Below, one piece after another: positions 1 through 6,500 of a DNA stretch of 8,657 nt. A program made the position numbers and the translations under genes. The notes under the pieces are model-generated. The model was not told the DNA's origin. It did not search any database and saw only the letters and a program-made list of their open reading frames with translations. The stretch is from contig JAQCGA010000137.1 of the NCBI GenBank assembly GCA_027619145.1, positions 1-8,657 on the forward strand, in the 5' to 3' direction. How positions within the stretch are numbered: the stretch's first letter is position 1; every line of letters starts with the position of its first letter. Origin of the DNA: a bacterium (lineage in GTDB: Bacteria > Latescibacterota > UBA2968 > GCA-2709665).

Positions 1-1
1 A

Positions 2-106
<105 letters not shown>

Positions 107-168
107 AAGTAAAAAGTAAAAAAGTTAAAGGGAGTGCGAATTAGATTTATCGTTGGATAGAGGCATTC

Positions 169-204
169 GCCGCCGGGAGGCGGCTCGTACCTGGAGGATT
201 CCAG
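169..204. repeat. Hairpin repeat core, copy 1, plus a second small hairpin
   Basis: GCCGCC (169-174) pairs with GGCGGC (179-184) around a GGGA loop. Immediately after it, CTGGA (191-195) pairs with TCCAG (200-204) around GGAT. The first hairpin, with its leading ATTC and trailing TCGTAC, is a diverged copy of the element also found near 4645-4675 and 7878-7906. It lies in the 162-bp spacer between the SDR and the aminotransferase and is not followed by a T-run, so it does not look like an intrinsic terminator. The rest of this spacer is A-rich with GTAAAAA direct repeats at 109-122; I see no gene in it. Confidence 0.7.
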
Positions 205-253
205 GATGTTTTTTGGGTTAAAATAAAAAGGTGAAATGGATTGGATCAGGTGG

Positions 254-260
254 AAGGAGA
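254..260 (+). promoter_or_regulatory. Ribosome binding site deciding the aminotransferase start
   Basis: AAGGAGA, part of a longer AAGGAGAGG, lies 8 nt before the ATG at 269. The in-frame ATG at 236 has only an AAAGGTGA one base away, too close to work well. This site therefore favours 269 and drops 11 residues from the longest possible reading frame. Confidence 0.8.
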
Positions 261-268
261 GGTTGGAT

Positions 269-1609
269 ATGGGAAAGCGGCGTGAGCATTCTGTGCGGCG
301 GTCGATGGAGGTGTATGAGCGGGCGCGGCGGTTGATTCCGGGGGTGACGCAGTTGATCAGTCGGAGGCCCACGCGGGCGGCGCTGGGGGTGAGTCCGATA
401 TATGCGGAACGGGCGAAGGGGTGCCGGGTCTGGGATGTGGATGGAAATGAGTATGTGGATTGGATGAGTGGTGTTGGGCCGATTATTTTAGGATATGCGG
501 ATGAGGTGGTGGATGAAGCGGTGAAGGCGCAGATTGATCGGGGTGGGATTTGCAGTATTGTACACGAAGCGGAGGTGGAGCTGGCCGAGGAACTGGTGCG
601 GTTGATTCCATCGGCGGAGATGGTGCGGTATGCCAAGGGGGGCGGAGAGGCGTGTACGGTGGCAGTGCGGATTGCGCGGGGCGTAACAGGAAAGGATCGG
701 GTGTTGTTTTGTGGGTATCATGGGTGGCACGACTGGTACCTGGCGGCGAATCTAAGTGGGGATCAACTGGAACGACATCTGTTGCCCGGTATTGAGCCGC
801 TGGGGGTGCCTCGTGCACTGGCGGGTAGTGCGATTCCGTTTGCGTATGGTGACCTGGATATGCTGGAAGCGTTGTTGAAGAAGAATAAGGGTGAGGTGGC
901 GTGTATTATTATGGAGCCGATGCGTACGGAGCTTCCGCCGGAGGGTTATCTGGAAGGGGTGCGGGAGCTGGCGACGCGGTATGGGGTGATTTTGATTTTC
1001 GACGAGGTATCGTGCGGGTTCCGTATTGCGCTGGGTGGGGTGCAGGAGTATACGGGGGTGACGCCGGATTTGTCGGTGTTTGCCAAGGCGATTTCCAATG
1101 GGTATCCGATGGCGGCTGTGGTGGGAAAACGGGAAGTGATGGAGCCGGGGGCACGGATGTTTATTTCGAGTGCGTACTGGGATGATCCGATTGGGGTGGT
1201 GGCGGCGTTGACGACGTTGCGGGAGTTGGAACGACGGAATGCCGTGGCACATTTTGAGCGGATTGGTACGGCGTTCAAGACGCGGATCAACCGGGTGGCG
1301 AAGGAAGTGGGGATTGATGCGGAGTGTGTCGGTATTGCGGCGCATCCGGGAATTCGGTTCCAGGTGGAGGACGAAGAGAGGGCCAAGAAGGTGACCACGT
1401 TGTTTATTCAGGAGAACGCAAAGCGCGGGTTAATTCTGTCCACGGGGTTCTTTTTTAATTGTGCGCACGACGATGCGGCACTGGATTATACGGAGGCTGC
1501 GGTACGGGAGAGTTTTTCGGTGATCAAAGAAGGGTTGGAGAAGGATCGGCTGGATGCGTTGCTGGAGTGCGATTTGCAGGAGGAGTTGTTCAGGCGGATG
1601 GTGGTGTAG
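269..1609 (+). CDS. Class III aminotransferase, glutamate-1-semialdehyde aminomutase-like
   Basis: A 446-residue cytoplasmic PLP enzyme of fold type I, class III. Visible landmarks: a family N-terminus MEVYERARRLIPG (13-25), VWDVDGNEYVDW (54-65), the cofactor-phosphate region KGGGEACTVAVRIAR (123-137), the ring-stacking YHGWHDW (150-156), the PLP-nitrogen aspartate in DEVSCGFR (245-252), and the probable Schiff-base lysine K273 in FAKAISNGYP. Length matches the family (about 425-460). True HemL proteins usually read PGGVNSP near residue 25; here it is PGVTQLISRRP. That is closer to the HemL-like aminotransferases found in sugar, surface-polysaccharide or catabolic clusters, so I do not call it hemL. 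The start at 269 is chosen for its Shine-Dalgarno site; ATG 236 and ATG 305 are alternatives. An SDR ends upstream, which would suit a paired dehydrogenation/transamination pathway, but the substrate is unknown. An intrinsic terminator follows. Confidence 0.9.
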   Translation: MGKRREHSVRRSMEVYERARRLIPGVTQLISRRPTRAALGVSPIYAERAKGCRVWDVDGNEYVDWMSGVGPIILGYADEVVDEAVKAQIDRGGICSIVHEAEVELAEELVRLIPSAEMVRYAKGGGEACTVAVRIARGVTGKDRVLFCGYHGWHDWYLAANLSGDQLERHLLPGIEPLGVPRALAGSAIPFAYGDLDMLEALLKKNKGEVACIIMEPMRTELPPEGYLEGVRELATRYGVILIFDEVSCGFRIALGGVQEYTGVTPDLSVFAKAISNGYPMAAVVGKREVMEPGARMFISSAYWDDPIGVVAALTTLRELERRNAVAHFERIGTAFKTRINRVAKEVGIDAECVGIAAHPGIRFQVEDEERAKKVTTLFIQENAKRGLILSTGFFFNCAHDDAALDYTEAAVRESFSVIKEGLEKDRLDALLECDLQEELFRRMVV

Positions 1610-1610
1610 G

Positions 1611-1666
1611 GGAAGAGAGGCATTGCAAATTGCAAATTGGTCATTGCAAATTGGTCCATCTCTTCC
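1611..1666. repeat. Direct TTGCAAATTG repeats bracketed by an 8-bp inverted repeat
   Basis: TTGCAAATTGGTC occurs at 1630-1642 and 1644-1656, preceded by an overlapping partial copy TTGCAAATTG at 1623-1632. The block is flanked by GGAAGAGA (1611-1618) and its exact reverse complement TCTCTTCC (1659-1666). It sits just after the aminotransferase stop in an AT-rich spacer unlike the surrounding sequence. TTGCAA-type AT-rich repeats look like a small dispersed intergenic element, but only this one location is visible here. Confidence 0.6.
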
Positions 1667-1714
1667 GTGGTAGGAAATTACAATGGTGTGGGGAGCAGGA
1701 GGAGTGGAGATGAG

Positions 1715-1744
1715 GGCGAACTTTGGGTTCGCCTTTTTTGTTTT
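1715..1744 (+). terminator. Intrinsic terminator after the aminotransferase
   Basis: GGCGAAC (1715-1721) pairs perfectly with GTTCGCC (1727-1733) around a TTTGG loop, followed by TTTTTTGTTTT (1734-1744). This is a standard rho-independent terminator on the plus strand. On the minus strand the stem is not followed by a T-run, so it should not efficiently stop transcription coming from the converging SUMF1 gene, which ends at 1747. Confidence 0.88.
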
Positions 1745-1746
1745 AG

Positions 1747-2502
1747 TCAGAAGGAAGAGGCGCAGCGGAAGCCGATGTGCCAGTTGCGGGTACTGGGGGG
1801 TGCGGCCATTCGTGCGGCGCATTGGGCGCGGTGTGCACGGGTGAGCCAGGAGCCGCCGCGCAGGGTGCGCATGGGGGCTTCGGAGGGTGAGGGGGATGTG
1901 GCGTAGGGGTTGGCGCACCATTCGTAGGTGTTGCCGGCCATGTCGTGCAGGCCGTAGCCGTTGGGTTCGTACGTTGTGATGGGGGTGGTTCCGTCCAGGC
2001 GGATGTAGCGGTAGTTGGCTTTTTTGGGATCGGGATCATTGCCCCAGGGGAATTTGGTATCTGGAAGACCGCCCCGGGCGGCGGTTTCCCATTCGGTTTC
2101 GGTGGGGAGTCGTTTGCCGGACCAGATACAGTAGGCTTCGGCATCGTGAAAGGAAACGCCTACGACGGGATGTAGTTCGAAGCCTTCGGGCGGTTTTCCG
2201 TCTTCCCAGCGATTCCAGTTGCGGGTCTGATTGAATTTACAGGAGGGCGGTTGGTGTCCGGTAGCGCTGACGAAAGTGGCGTACTGTGTGTTGGTGACGG
2301 GGAAGCGATCCAGGTAGAAACCGTTTGGTGAGAGGGCTCCGGAGGCGAAGGGGTATTTGCCGGGAGGAATCCAGAAGGCGATGCCGTTGTCGATTTCGTT
2401 TTGTACGGCTGTGGGGCAATGGGGAGGGATTTTGAGGTTCAGAGTACGGAGTCTTGCCGCATGCGCTTCGGCGGGTTCAGTCAGATGGATGGGGCAGGAC
2501 AT
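1747..2502 (-). CDS. SUMF1/formylglycine-generating-enzyme-like protein, catalytic cysteines apparently absent
   Basis: A 251-residue protein with the SUMF1 (FGE-sulfatase) fold. Visible signatures: IAFWIPPGKYPF (41-52), FYLDRFPVTNTQYATFV (62-78), HPVVGVSFHDAEAYC (111-125), SGKRLPTETEWETAARGG (128-145), NGYGLHDMAGNTYEWC (181-196), LRGGSW (214-219) and GFRC (244-247) at the end. True FGEs, which convert a sulfatase cysteine to formylglycine, carry two reactive cysteines shortly after the GGS motif. Here that stretch is GGSWLTRAHRAQCAAR, where the only cysteine aligns best with the later structural one. It is therefore probably not a sulfatase maturase but one of the many SUMF1 homologues of other or unknown function. 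No signal peptide is evident. The ATG at 2502 has no Shine-Dalgarno sequence (CTGCCTCCC precedes it). The frame stays open 56 codons upstream, back to the stop of the 617-residue gene, with no other ATG, GTG or TTG. Confidence 0.88.
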   Translation of the reverse strand: MSCPIHLTEPAEAHAARLRTLNLKIPPHCPTAVQNEIDNGIAFWIPPGKYPFASGALSPNGFYLDRFPVTNTQYATFVSATGHQPPSCKFNQTRNWNRWEDGKPPEGFELHPVVGVSFHDAEAYCIWSGKRLPTETEWETAARGGLPDTKFPWGNDPDPKKANYRYIRLDGTTPITTYEPNGYGLHDMAGNTYEWCANPYATSPSPSEAPMRTLRGGSWLTRAHRAQCAARMAAPPSTRNWHIGFRCASSF

Positions 2503-2670
2503 GGGAGGCAGTGTGAGACCTTTTTGGATTCGGAGGTATGGGTGAAAGTACGGTTGAGGCGCGATCTGGAGAACTGATTCGCGGAAGATAAGAATACGAT
2601 GTTCTGTGGAGAATGTCCAGTGCGGGTTGAGGTTTTTTCGAGGATAGAAGCAGCCTTGAGAAGGTGTTGT

Positions 2671-4524
2671 TTATGAGAGGGAATCCAGGAGGTTCTGTGC
2701 GGTTTGCAGGATGGCATGGCGTTTTTCGTCGTTTCGGTTTATTGTGTCGATGACTTCTTGGAGAGCTGGCCGGGCGGGTTCCCCGAGGAGGCGGACGGTT
2801 TCGATGTGGTCGGTATAGTTTTCTGTGCGGTCCAGGCGAATGAAAATACCGGCCAGGTATGAGAGCAGGGAATCGCTGTCCGGGTTGTTTTTGCGAAGGG
2901 CGTGATACCGGTCCAGGCAGGCGCGAAGGCGGTGTGGATCGGAACTGAGGCGATAGGGTCGGTCCGGAATGCGGTTGAACAGGGTGTCCGCTTGTTCGCG
3001 GATGTTGTCACCGAGGGAAAGTTTCTGATCTCCAGTGAGGGCCTGAACCTGGTTGAGAATCGTGGTGTGATAGGCCGGGTGGCGGTCCAGTTTTTTGAGG
3101 ATGTTCAGGATCAGGCTGTGTTTCAATTCGGGATTCTCAGAACCCAGTAGTTGTCCGGCCATGTCCGTGAGGTACCGGAGGTCTTTGGACCTGCGGGCCT
3201 GGTCTTGCAGCATGGGTTTGTCTTCATGGCTTTTGAGAGCTGCGGTGTCGATGATTCTGTAAAGCAGGGTTTTGAGATACGGTCGGTTGGAACGCTGTTC
3301 TCTTGCAGGCAGCGTGCTGAATTTCTGGAAGAGGGCGTGAAGATTACGTCGGGTCTGGTAGCCGAGCAGATCACGGAATTCGTTGCAGATGCTGCCCAGG
3401 AGACCTTCCGGAGGAGAGGTGGAAAGAGCCTGGATTTTTTCCTTGAAGACGGCGAGGGTGTCATATCCGTCGTGGTAGTCCAGTGTAATGACATGGTGGT
3501 CTGTAGCGGATTCGTTGCTGATGATGTCGATAAATCTCAGAATGCCGGATTCGCCCTTGTTGATGAGCATGTCCAGCAGTTGATCCGTGCGGGTCTGGCG
3601 TAAAATGTTGAAGCGGGCGGCGTCGGTGAGGTCGTGGAGAATGTCTTCCGTGGTCTGAGGCTCTACGGGGAGGCTGCGGATTTCGGCGGCGCGAAAAGCA
3701 GCTGGGTGAACAATGTCCCGGTCCAGATCGAAGACGGTGGGGTAATCGAAGGCTTTTGTGATTTCGTCCAGTTTGAGGTTGGCCCAGATGCGTTCCTGGT
3801 GTTCATCGAAGATGCGGTCGGCCAGAAGGTAGGGGTCCTCGTTCAGGATGCTCCGACCGAGTCCGTACATGTCGTTGCAGTAATGCCGGTAGAACGCATT
3901 AAATTCACTGTCTTCGGTCTTGTCGGATTCGGTGAGGTGCTTGTTGAGGTAGCGGAGCGCGTTTTTGACAATGGTGGGGCTGCCCAGGGTGGCGTGGGTG
4001 CGCAGGCGCATTCGGGCGTGGCGGATGAATTCCAGGAGGAGCATGTAGTTTAGCAGGGGCCAGGTTTCGCGGATGAGAACCTCGGCTACGGCCCAGGAGT
4101 CATAGCCTTTGTCGATGGCTTCGCGCAGCACACCCTCGGGCATGTAAATGGTTTTCCGGGTGTAGCCGATGTGGAAGGACTGGTGGGCGCGCACATCGTG
4201 GAAGACGAGAAGATCTTTGCCGGTGACCAGGGTGGCGCTGATGTTGTTTTCGAGGAGGGCATCGAGGAGGCGTTCGGGCAGTTTGCGCAACCCCTGGTAA
4301 AAGAATTTGACCAGGTCGTGGCCGGCGTGAAAACGCGTCAGTTTTTCATCTTCCATCAAAAGGCCATTACGCAGGCGATTTTGCTGGCCGAAGATGACGG
4401 TTTTGTCGGCTGTGCGCAGAACGGCGTTGACTTCTGCGTGGGGAATACCTCCTTCGCGCATGCCGCTGTTGGGGCGGCTGTCGTTGGAAGGGGTTGCTTC
4501 GGTTTTAGAGGTTTTTGTTGGCAT
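2671..4524 (-). CDS. Uncharacterised 617-residue protein, possible degenerate zincin-like domain and helical C-terminus
   Basis: I do not recognise this protein. Residues 1-30 are polar and low in complexity. Residues 65-170 have the look of a zinc-peptidase core: an alpha/beta stretch (LLVFHDVRAHQSFHIGY, 105-121), a strand with TIYMP (125-129), then a helix SWAVAEVLIRETWPLLNY (143-160). The position where lethal-factor-type metallopeptidases carry HExxH reads RETWP (152-156), so catalysis is not expected if that comparison is right. A segment DSEFNAFYRHYCND (205-218) could correspond to the later helix of such folds. Residues 280-617 are almost entirely amphipathic helix; LLGEPARPALQEVID (579-593) resembles a HEAT-type repeat. 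No signal peptide or membrane segment is seen. It follows fliN on the same strand after a repeat-filled 183-bp gap and has no Shine-Dalgarno sequence at ATG 4524. ATG 4461 (M22) is an alternative. That it is a real gene is well supported by length and composition; its role is unknown. Confidence 0.8.
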   Translation of the reverse strand: MPTKTSKTEATPSNDSRPNSGMREGGIPHAEVNAVLRTADKTVIFGQQNRLRNGLLMEDEKLTRFHAGHDLVKFFYQGLRKLPERLLDALLENNISATLVTGKDLLVFHDVRAHQSFHIGYTRKTIYMPEGVLREAIDKGYDSWAVAEVLIRETWPLLNYMLLLEFIRHARMRLRTHATLGSPTIVKNALRYLNKHLTESDKTEDSEFNAFYRHYCNDMYGLGRSILNEDPYLLADRIFDEHQERIWANLKLDEITKAFDYPTVFDLDRDIVHPAAFRAAEIRSLPVEPQTTEDILHDLTDAARFNILRQTRTDQLLDMLINKGESGILRFIDIISNESATDHHVITLDYHDGYDTLAVFKEKIQALSTSPPEGLLGSICNEFRDLLGYQTRRNLHALFQKFSTLPAREQRSNRPYLKTLLYRIIDTAALKSHEDKPMLQDQARRSKDLRYLTDMAGQLLGSENPELKHSLILNILKKLDRHPAYHTTILNQVQALTGDQKLSLGDNIREQADTLFNRIPDRPYRLSSDPHRLRACLDRYHALRKNNPDSDSLLSYLAGIFIRLDRTENYTDHIETVRLLGEPARPALQEVIDTINRNDEKRHAILQTAQNLLDSLS

Positions 4525-4538
4525 GGTGGATACGGGAA

Positions 4539-4564
4539 GAGCCGCATCCGGACAGATGCGGCTC
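4539..4564. repeat. Perfect 10-bp inverted repeat in the leader of the 617-residue gene
   Basis: GAGCCGCATC (4539-4548) pairs exactly with GATGCGGCTC (4555-4564) around a CGGACA loop. In the minus-strand transcript the hairpin ends 14 nt before the ATG at 4524. It lacks a following T-run on either strand, so it could be a dispersed repeat, an operator-like palindrome or an mRNA structure limiting translation start. Confidence 0.7.
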
Positions 4565-4590
4565 CATTTCTATGTGGTTTGTTGGAAACC

Positions 4591-4650
4591 CGATGTTCGT
4601 CGATGTTCGTCGATGTTCGTCGATGTTCGCCGATGTTCGTCGATGTTCCC
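4591..4650. repeat. Six tandem copies of a 10-bp unit (CGATGTTCGT)
   Basis: Six head-to-tail units: copies 1-3 and 5 are identical, copy 4 ends CGC and copy 6 ends CCC. The array runs directly into the hairpin core at 4651. It sits in the gap between fliN copy 2 (start of its 3' flank at 4707) and the 617-residue gene. The unit has no spacers, so it is not a CRISPR. It translates in spurious frames but belongs to no convincing gene. Confidence 0.9.
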
Positions 4651-4675
4651 CGCCAGGAGGCGGCTCCTACGGGGG
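4645..4675. repeat. Hairpin repeat core, copy 2
   Basis: GTTCCCCGCCAGGAGGCGGC followed by TCCTACGGGGG. CGCC (4651-4654) pairs with GGCG (4659-4662) around AGGA. It shares its right half, GGAGGCGGCTCCTACGGGGG, exactly with the copy at 7878-7906. It forms the right-hand end of the 10-bp tandem array. Confidence 0.8.
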
Positions 4676-4707
4676 CGTTTTTGCATGGTTCTCCGGGTGA
4701 ACCATGT

Positions 4708-4986
4708 TTATTCTTGTGCGTCGATTTCGGTGATGCGGATGCCGAAGTTTTCGCCGATGGTGACGACTTCGCCCTTTCCGAAAGGCACGCCGTTGACGCG
4801 TACTTCCGCGGGGTCCCCGGAGACTTTGTCCAGTTCGATGAGGGAGCCTTCGGTCCAGCTCAGGATTCGTTCGATGGGCAGGCGCACCCGGCCGAGTTCG
4901 ACGGAGACGTCCATGTTCACTTCGTTTACGCGGCTGGACGTTTCCGGTTGGGAAGCGGATTTGGCGGTGGTTTTTTTTGCGGACAT
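4708..4986 (-). CDS. fliN: Flagellar motor switch protein FliN, second copy
   Basis: A 92-residue protein consisting of a short polar N-terminus (1-23) and one SpoA (C-ring surface-presentation) domain (about 24-90). Diagnostic residues: MDVSVELGRVRLPIERIL (25-42), GSLIELDK (47-54), VRVNGVPFGKGEVVTIGENFG as two adjoining pieces (62-72 and 73-82), and RITEI (84-88). FliN forms the lower part of the cytoplasmic C-ring with FliM and binds the export ATPase regulator FliH. The ATG at 4986 has AAGGAA 6 nt upstream. It lies 87 bp after fliG, a gap that holds a small hairpin (5007-5025). It is clearly different in sequence from the fliN upstream of fliG, so it is not a recent duplicate. A type III secretion SctQ-like partner is less likely given the fliM/fliG neighbours. 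Confidence 0.9.
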   Translation of the reverse strand: MSAKKTTAKSASQPETSSRVNEVNMDVSVELGRVRLPIERILSWTEGSLIELDKVSGDPAEVRVNGVPFGKGEVVTIGENFGIRITEIDAQE

Positions 4987-5006
4987 GATAGGTTCCTTAC
5001 TTTGCG

Positions 5007-5025
5007 GGCGAACACAGGATTCGCC
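5007..5025. other. Small hairpin between fliG and the second fliN
   Basis: GGCGAA (5007-5012) pairs with TTCGCC (5020-5025) around a 7-nt loop. In the minus-strand transcript it lies just upstream of the Shine-Dalgarno of the second fliN (4993-4998). No T-run follows, so it is not an intrinsic terminator. It could protect a processed mRNA end or set the FliN level, but a stem of 6 bp may also be chance. Confidence 0.35.
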
Positions 5026-5073
5026 TCTGCACGACCGTGAATTGGGTGGCGATATCCGGAGGACGTGAGGAAA

Positions 5074-6417
5074 TCAAATAAACGTGTCTTCGGTATCCCC
5101 GCGCACGATGGTGACCTTTCCGGCTTCTTCGAGCTGGCGTATGGTCTGCACGATGCGCAATTGTACTTCTTCCACATCGCTCATCCGGATCGGCCCCGAG
5201 TATTTCATTTCCTCTTCGACTTTTTTCTTTGTTTCTTCGCCGAGATTGGAGAGGAACCGTTCTTTCAATTTTTCGTCGGCCCCTTTCAGTGCGACCGCCA
5301 GATCTTTGCCGTCCACTTCCCGAAGGATGATCTGGATTTCCCGGTCGGTGAGTTTTGCAATATCGTCGAAAACGAACATCTGGTTGCGCACTTCCTCGGC
5401 CAGCTCCGGGTCCGTTATGTCCAGCGATACCAGGATGGCTTTTTCGGTGCTCCTGCCCGTGTGGTTGAGGATTTCGGCGATGGCCTTGGGACCGCCGATT
5501 TCGGTGATCTGCCTGGCCAGGAGGGCCTGCAGGTCCCGGGCCAGAGATTCTTCAAGCCGGCTTAAGGCCTGCGGGGAGATGTTTTCCAGGGTGGCGATGC
5601 GGAGGGAAACGTCCGCCTGAATTTCTTTGGGCAGGCCGTTGAGTACGCCTGCGGCCTGGGCGGCGTCCAGCTGGGAGACGATAACCGCGATGGTCTGCGG
5701 ATGCTCTTTGGAGATGAAGGGGACAATTTGGGCGGGGTCCACGCTTCGCAGCAGGTAAAAACCGCTTTCCGAAGCGCCGGGGATATGGTCCAGCAGGGTG
5801 CGGGCTTTGCGGGGACCCAGCGCGGTTTGGAGGATGTTCCGCACGATATCCACGCCGCCCCGGGCGATGTACTTTCCTTTGATCAGGATTTGTTTGATTT
5901 CGTCCAGGGCGACTTCCTGCTGTTCCGGTGAGACGATATCAATTTCTGCAATTGCCCGGGCGATGATTTTGATTTCGTCATCGGAGAGGTGTTTCAAAAT
6001 GCCTGTGGTGAGATCCGGGCCGAGGGTGATCAGGGCAATTGCAACCTGCCGGGTGGCTGCGGCACTGTTTTCGGTTTCGTTTTCCCGGAGCAGGAGGGTT
6101 CGGACGGCTTTTGAGATTTCTTCAGGCCAAATTGCGGCGATTTCTTCCAGGGATTGGTCTGGAGAAATCGGCTCTTTTCTTACAGGGGGGGAGAAGATGA
6201 CAGGCTCGGTTTGCTTTTCTTCGGGTGTTCGGGCGGCGGGAGGTTCGATCTGTTGCACGTTTTCTGTTTCCAGCCGGATCTTCAAGGGTGGAAGTGCGGG
6301 TTTGGGTTGTAACAAAGGAAGCTGGAGCGGCACAGGTTCCACGTGCGCAGTTACCGGCGGCGTACGGCGAGACCAGATCGTTTTTCCATCGGTCGGTGTT
6401 CCGGTTTCTGTGGGCAT
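5074..6417 (-). CDS. fliG: Flagellar motor switch protein FliG with about 115-residue N-terminal extension
   Basis: A 447-residue protein; typical FliG is about 330-350. The FliG core starts near residue 122 with RQVAIALITLGPDLTTGILK, continues with the middle domain carrying the EHPQT motif (238-242) and IATLENISP (274-282), and ends with the C-terminal torque domain: FVFDDIAKLTDREIQIILRE (348-367), the charged ridge DGKDLAVALKGADEKLKERF (369-388), and SGPIRMSDVEEVQ (407-419). FliG joins the MS-ring (FliF) to the C-ring and faces the stator, so it is where torque is generated. Residues 1-80 are proline-rich and probably disordered; 86-112 look helical. The ATG at 6417 has AGGAGA 7 nt upstream, which supports the long form. 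It is 83 bp downstream of the first fliN in the same operon. Confidence 0.95.
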   Translation of the reverse strand: MPTETGTPTDGKTIWSRRTPPVTAHVEPVPLQLPLLQPKPALPPLKIRLETENVQQIEPPAARTPEEKQTEPVIFSPPVRKEPISPDQSLEEIAAIWPEEISKAVRTLLLRENETENSAAATRQVAIALITLGPDLTTGILKHLSDDEIKIIARAIAEIDIVSPEQQEVALDEIKQILIKGKYIARGGVDIVRNILQTALGPRKARTLLDHIPGASESGFYLLRSVDPAQIVPFISKEHPQTIAVIVSQLDAAQAAGVLNGLPKEIQADVSLRIATLENISPQALSRLEESLARDLQALLARQITEIGGPKAIAEILNHTGRSTEKAILVSLDITDPELAEEVRNQMFVFDDIAKLTDREIQIILREVDGKDLAVALKGADEKLKERFLSNLGEETKKKVEEEMKYSGPIRMSDVEEVQLRIVQTIRQLEEAGKVTIVRGDTEDTFI

Positions 6418-6500
6418 GTTTATTTCTCCTGAGGTTCCGTCCGGAAAGTACGCAGGCGAAGGCCAAGGCCTGAGCGGGTTCGGTTCTGTCGCCGGTTTGT

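Noticed and set aside
752..1345. Minus-strand frame opposite the aminotransferase
   Set aside because: Rich in Arg/His/Pro, typical of a frame antisense to GC-biased coding sequence; the aminotransferase on the plus strand has full family motifs.
2481..2717. Small minus-strand gene in the gap before SUMF1
   Set aside because: A 78-codon frame overlapping both neighbours in another phase, with no ribosome site or recognisable motif.
4591..4650. CRISPR array
   Set aside because: The units are only 10 bp, contiguous and without spacers; no cas genes are present.
4171..5040. Long plus-strand reading frame opposite the second fliN and the start of the 617-residue gene
   Set aside because: It runs antisense through a secure FliN, includes the 10-bp tandem array as translated repeat, and matches no family; it is a by-product of the GC-rich codon use on the other strand.
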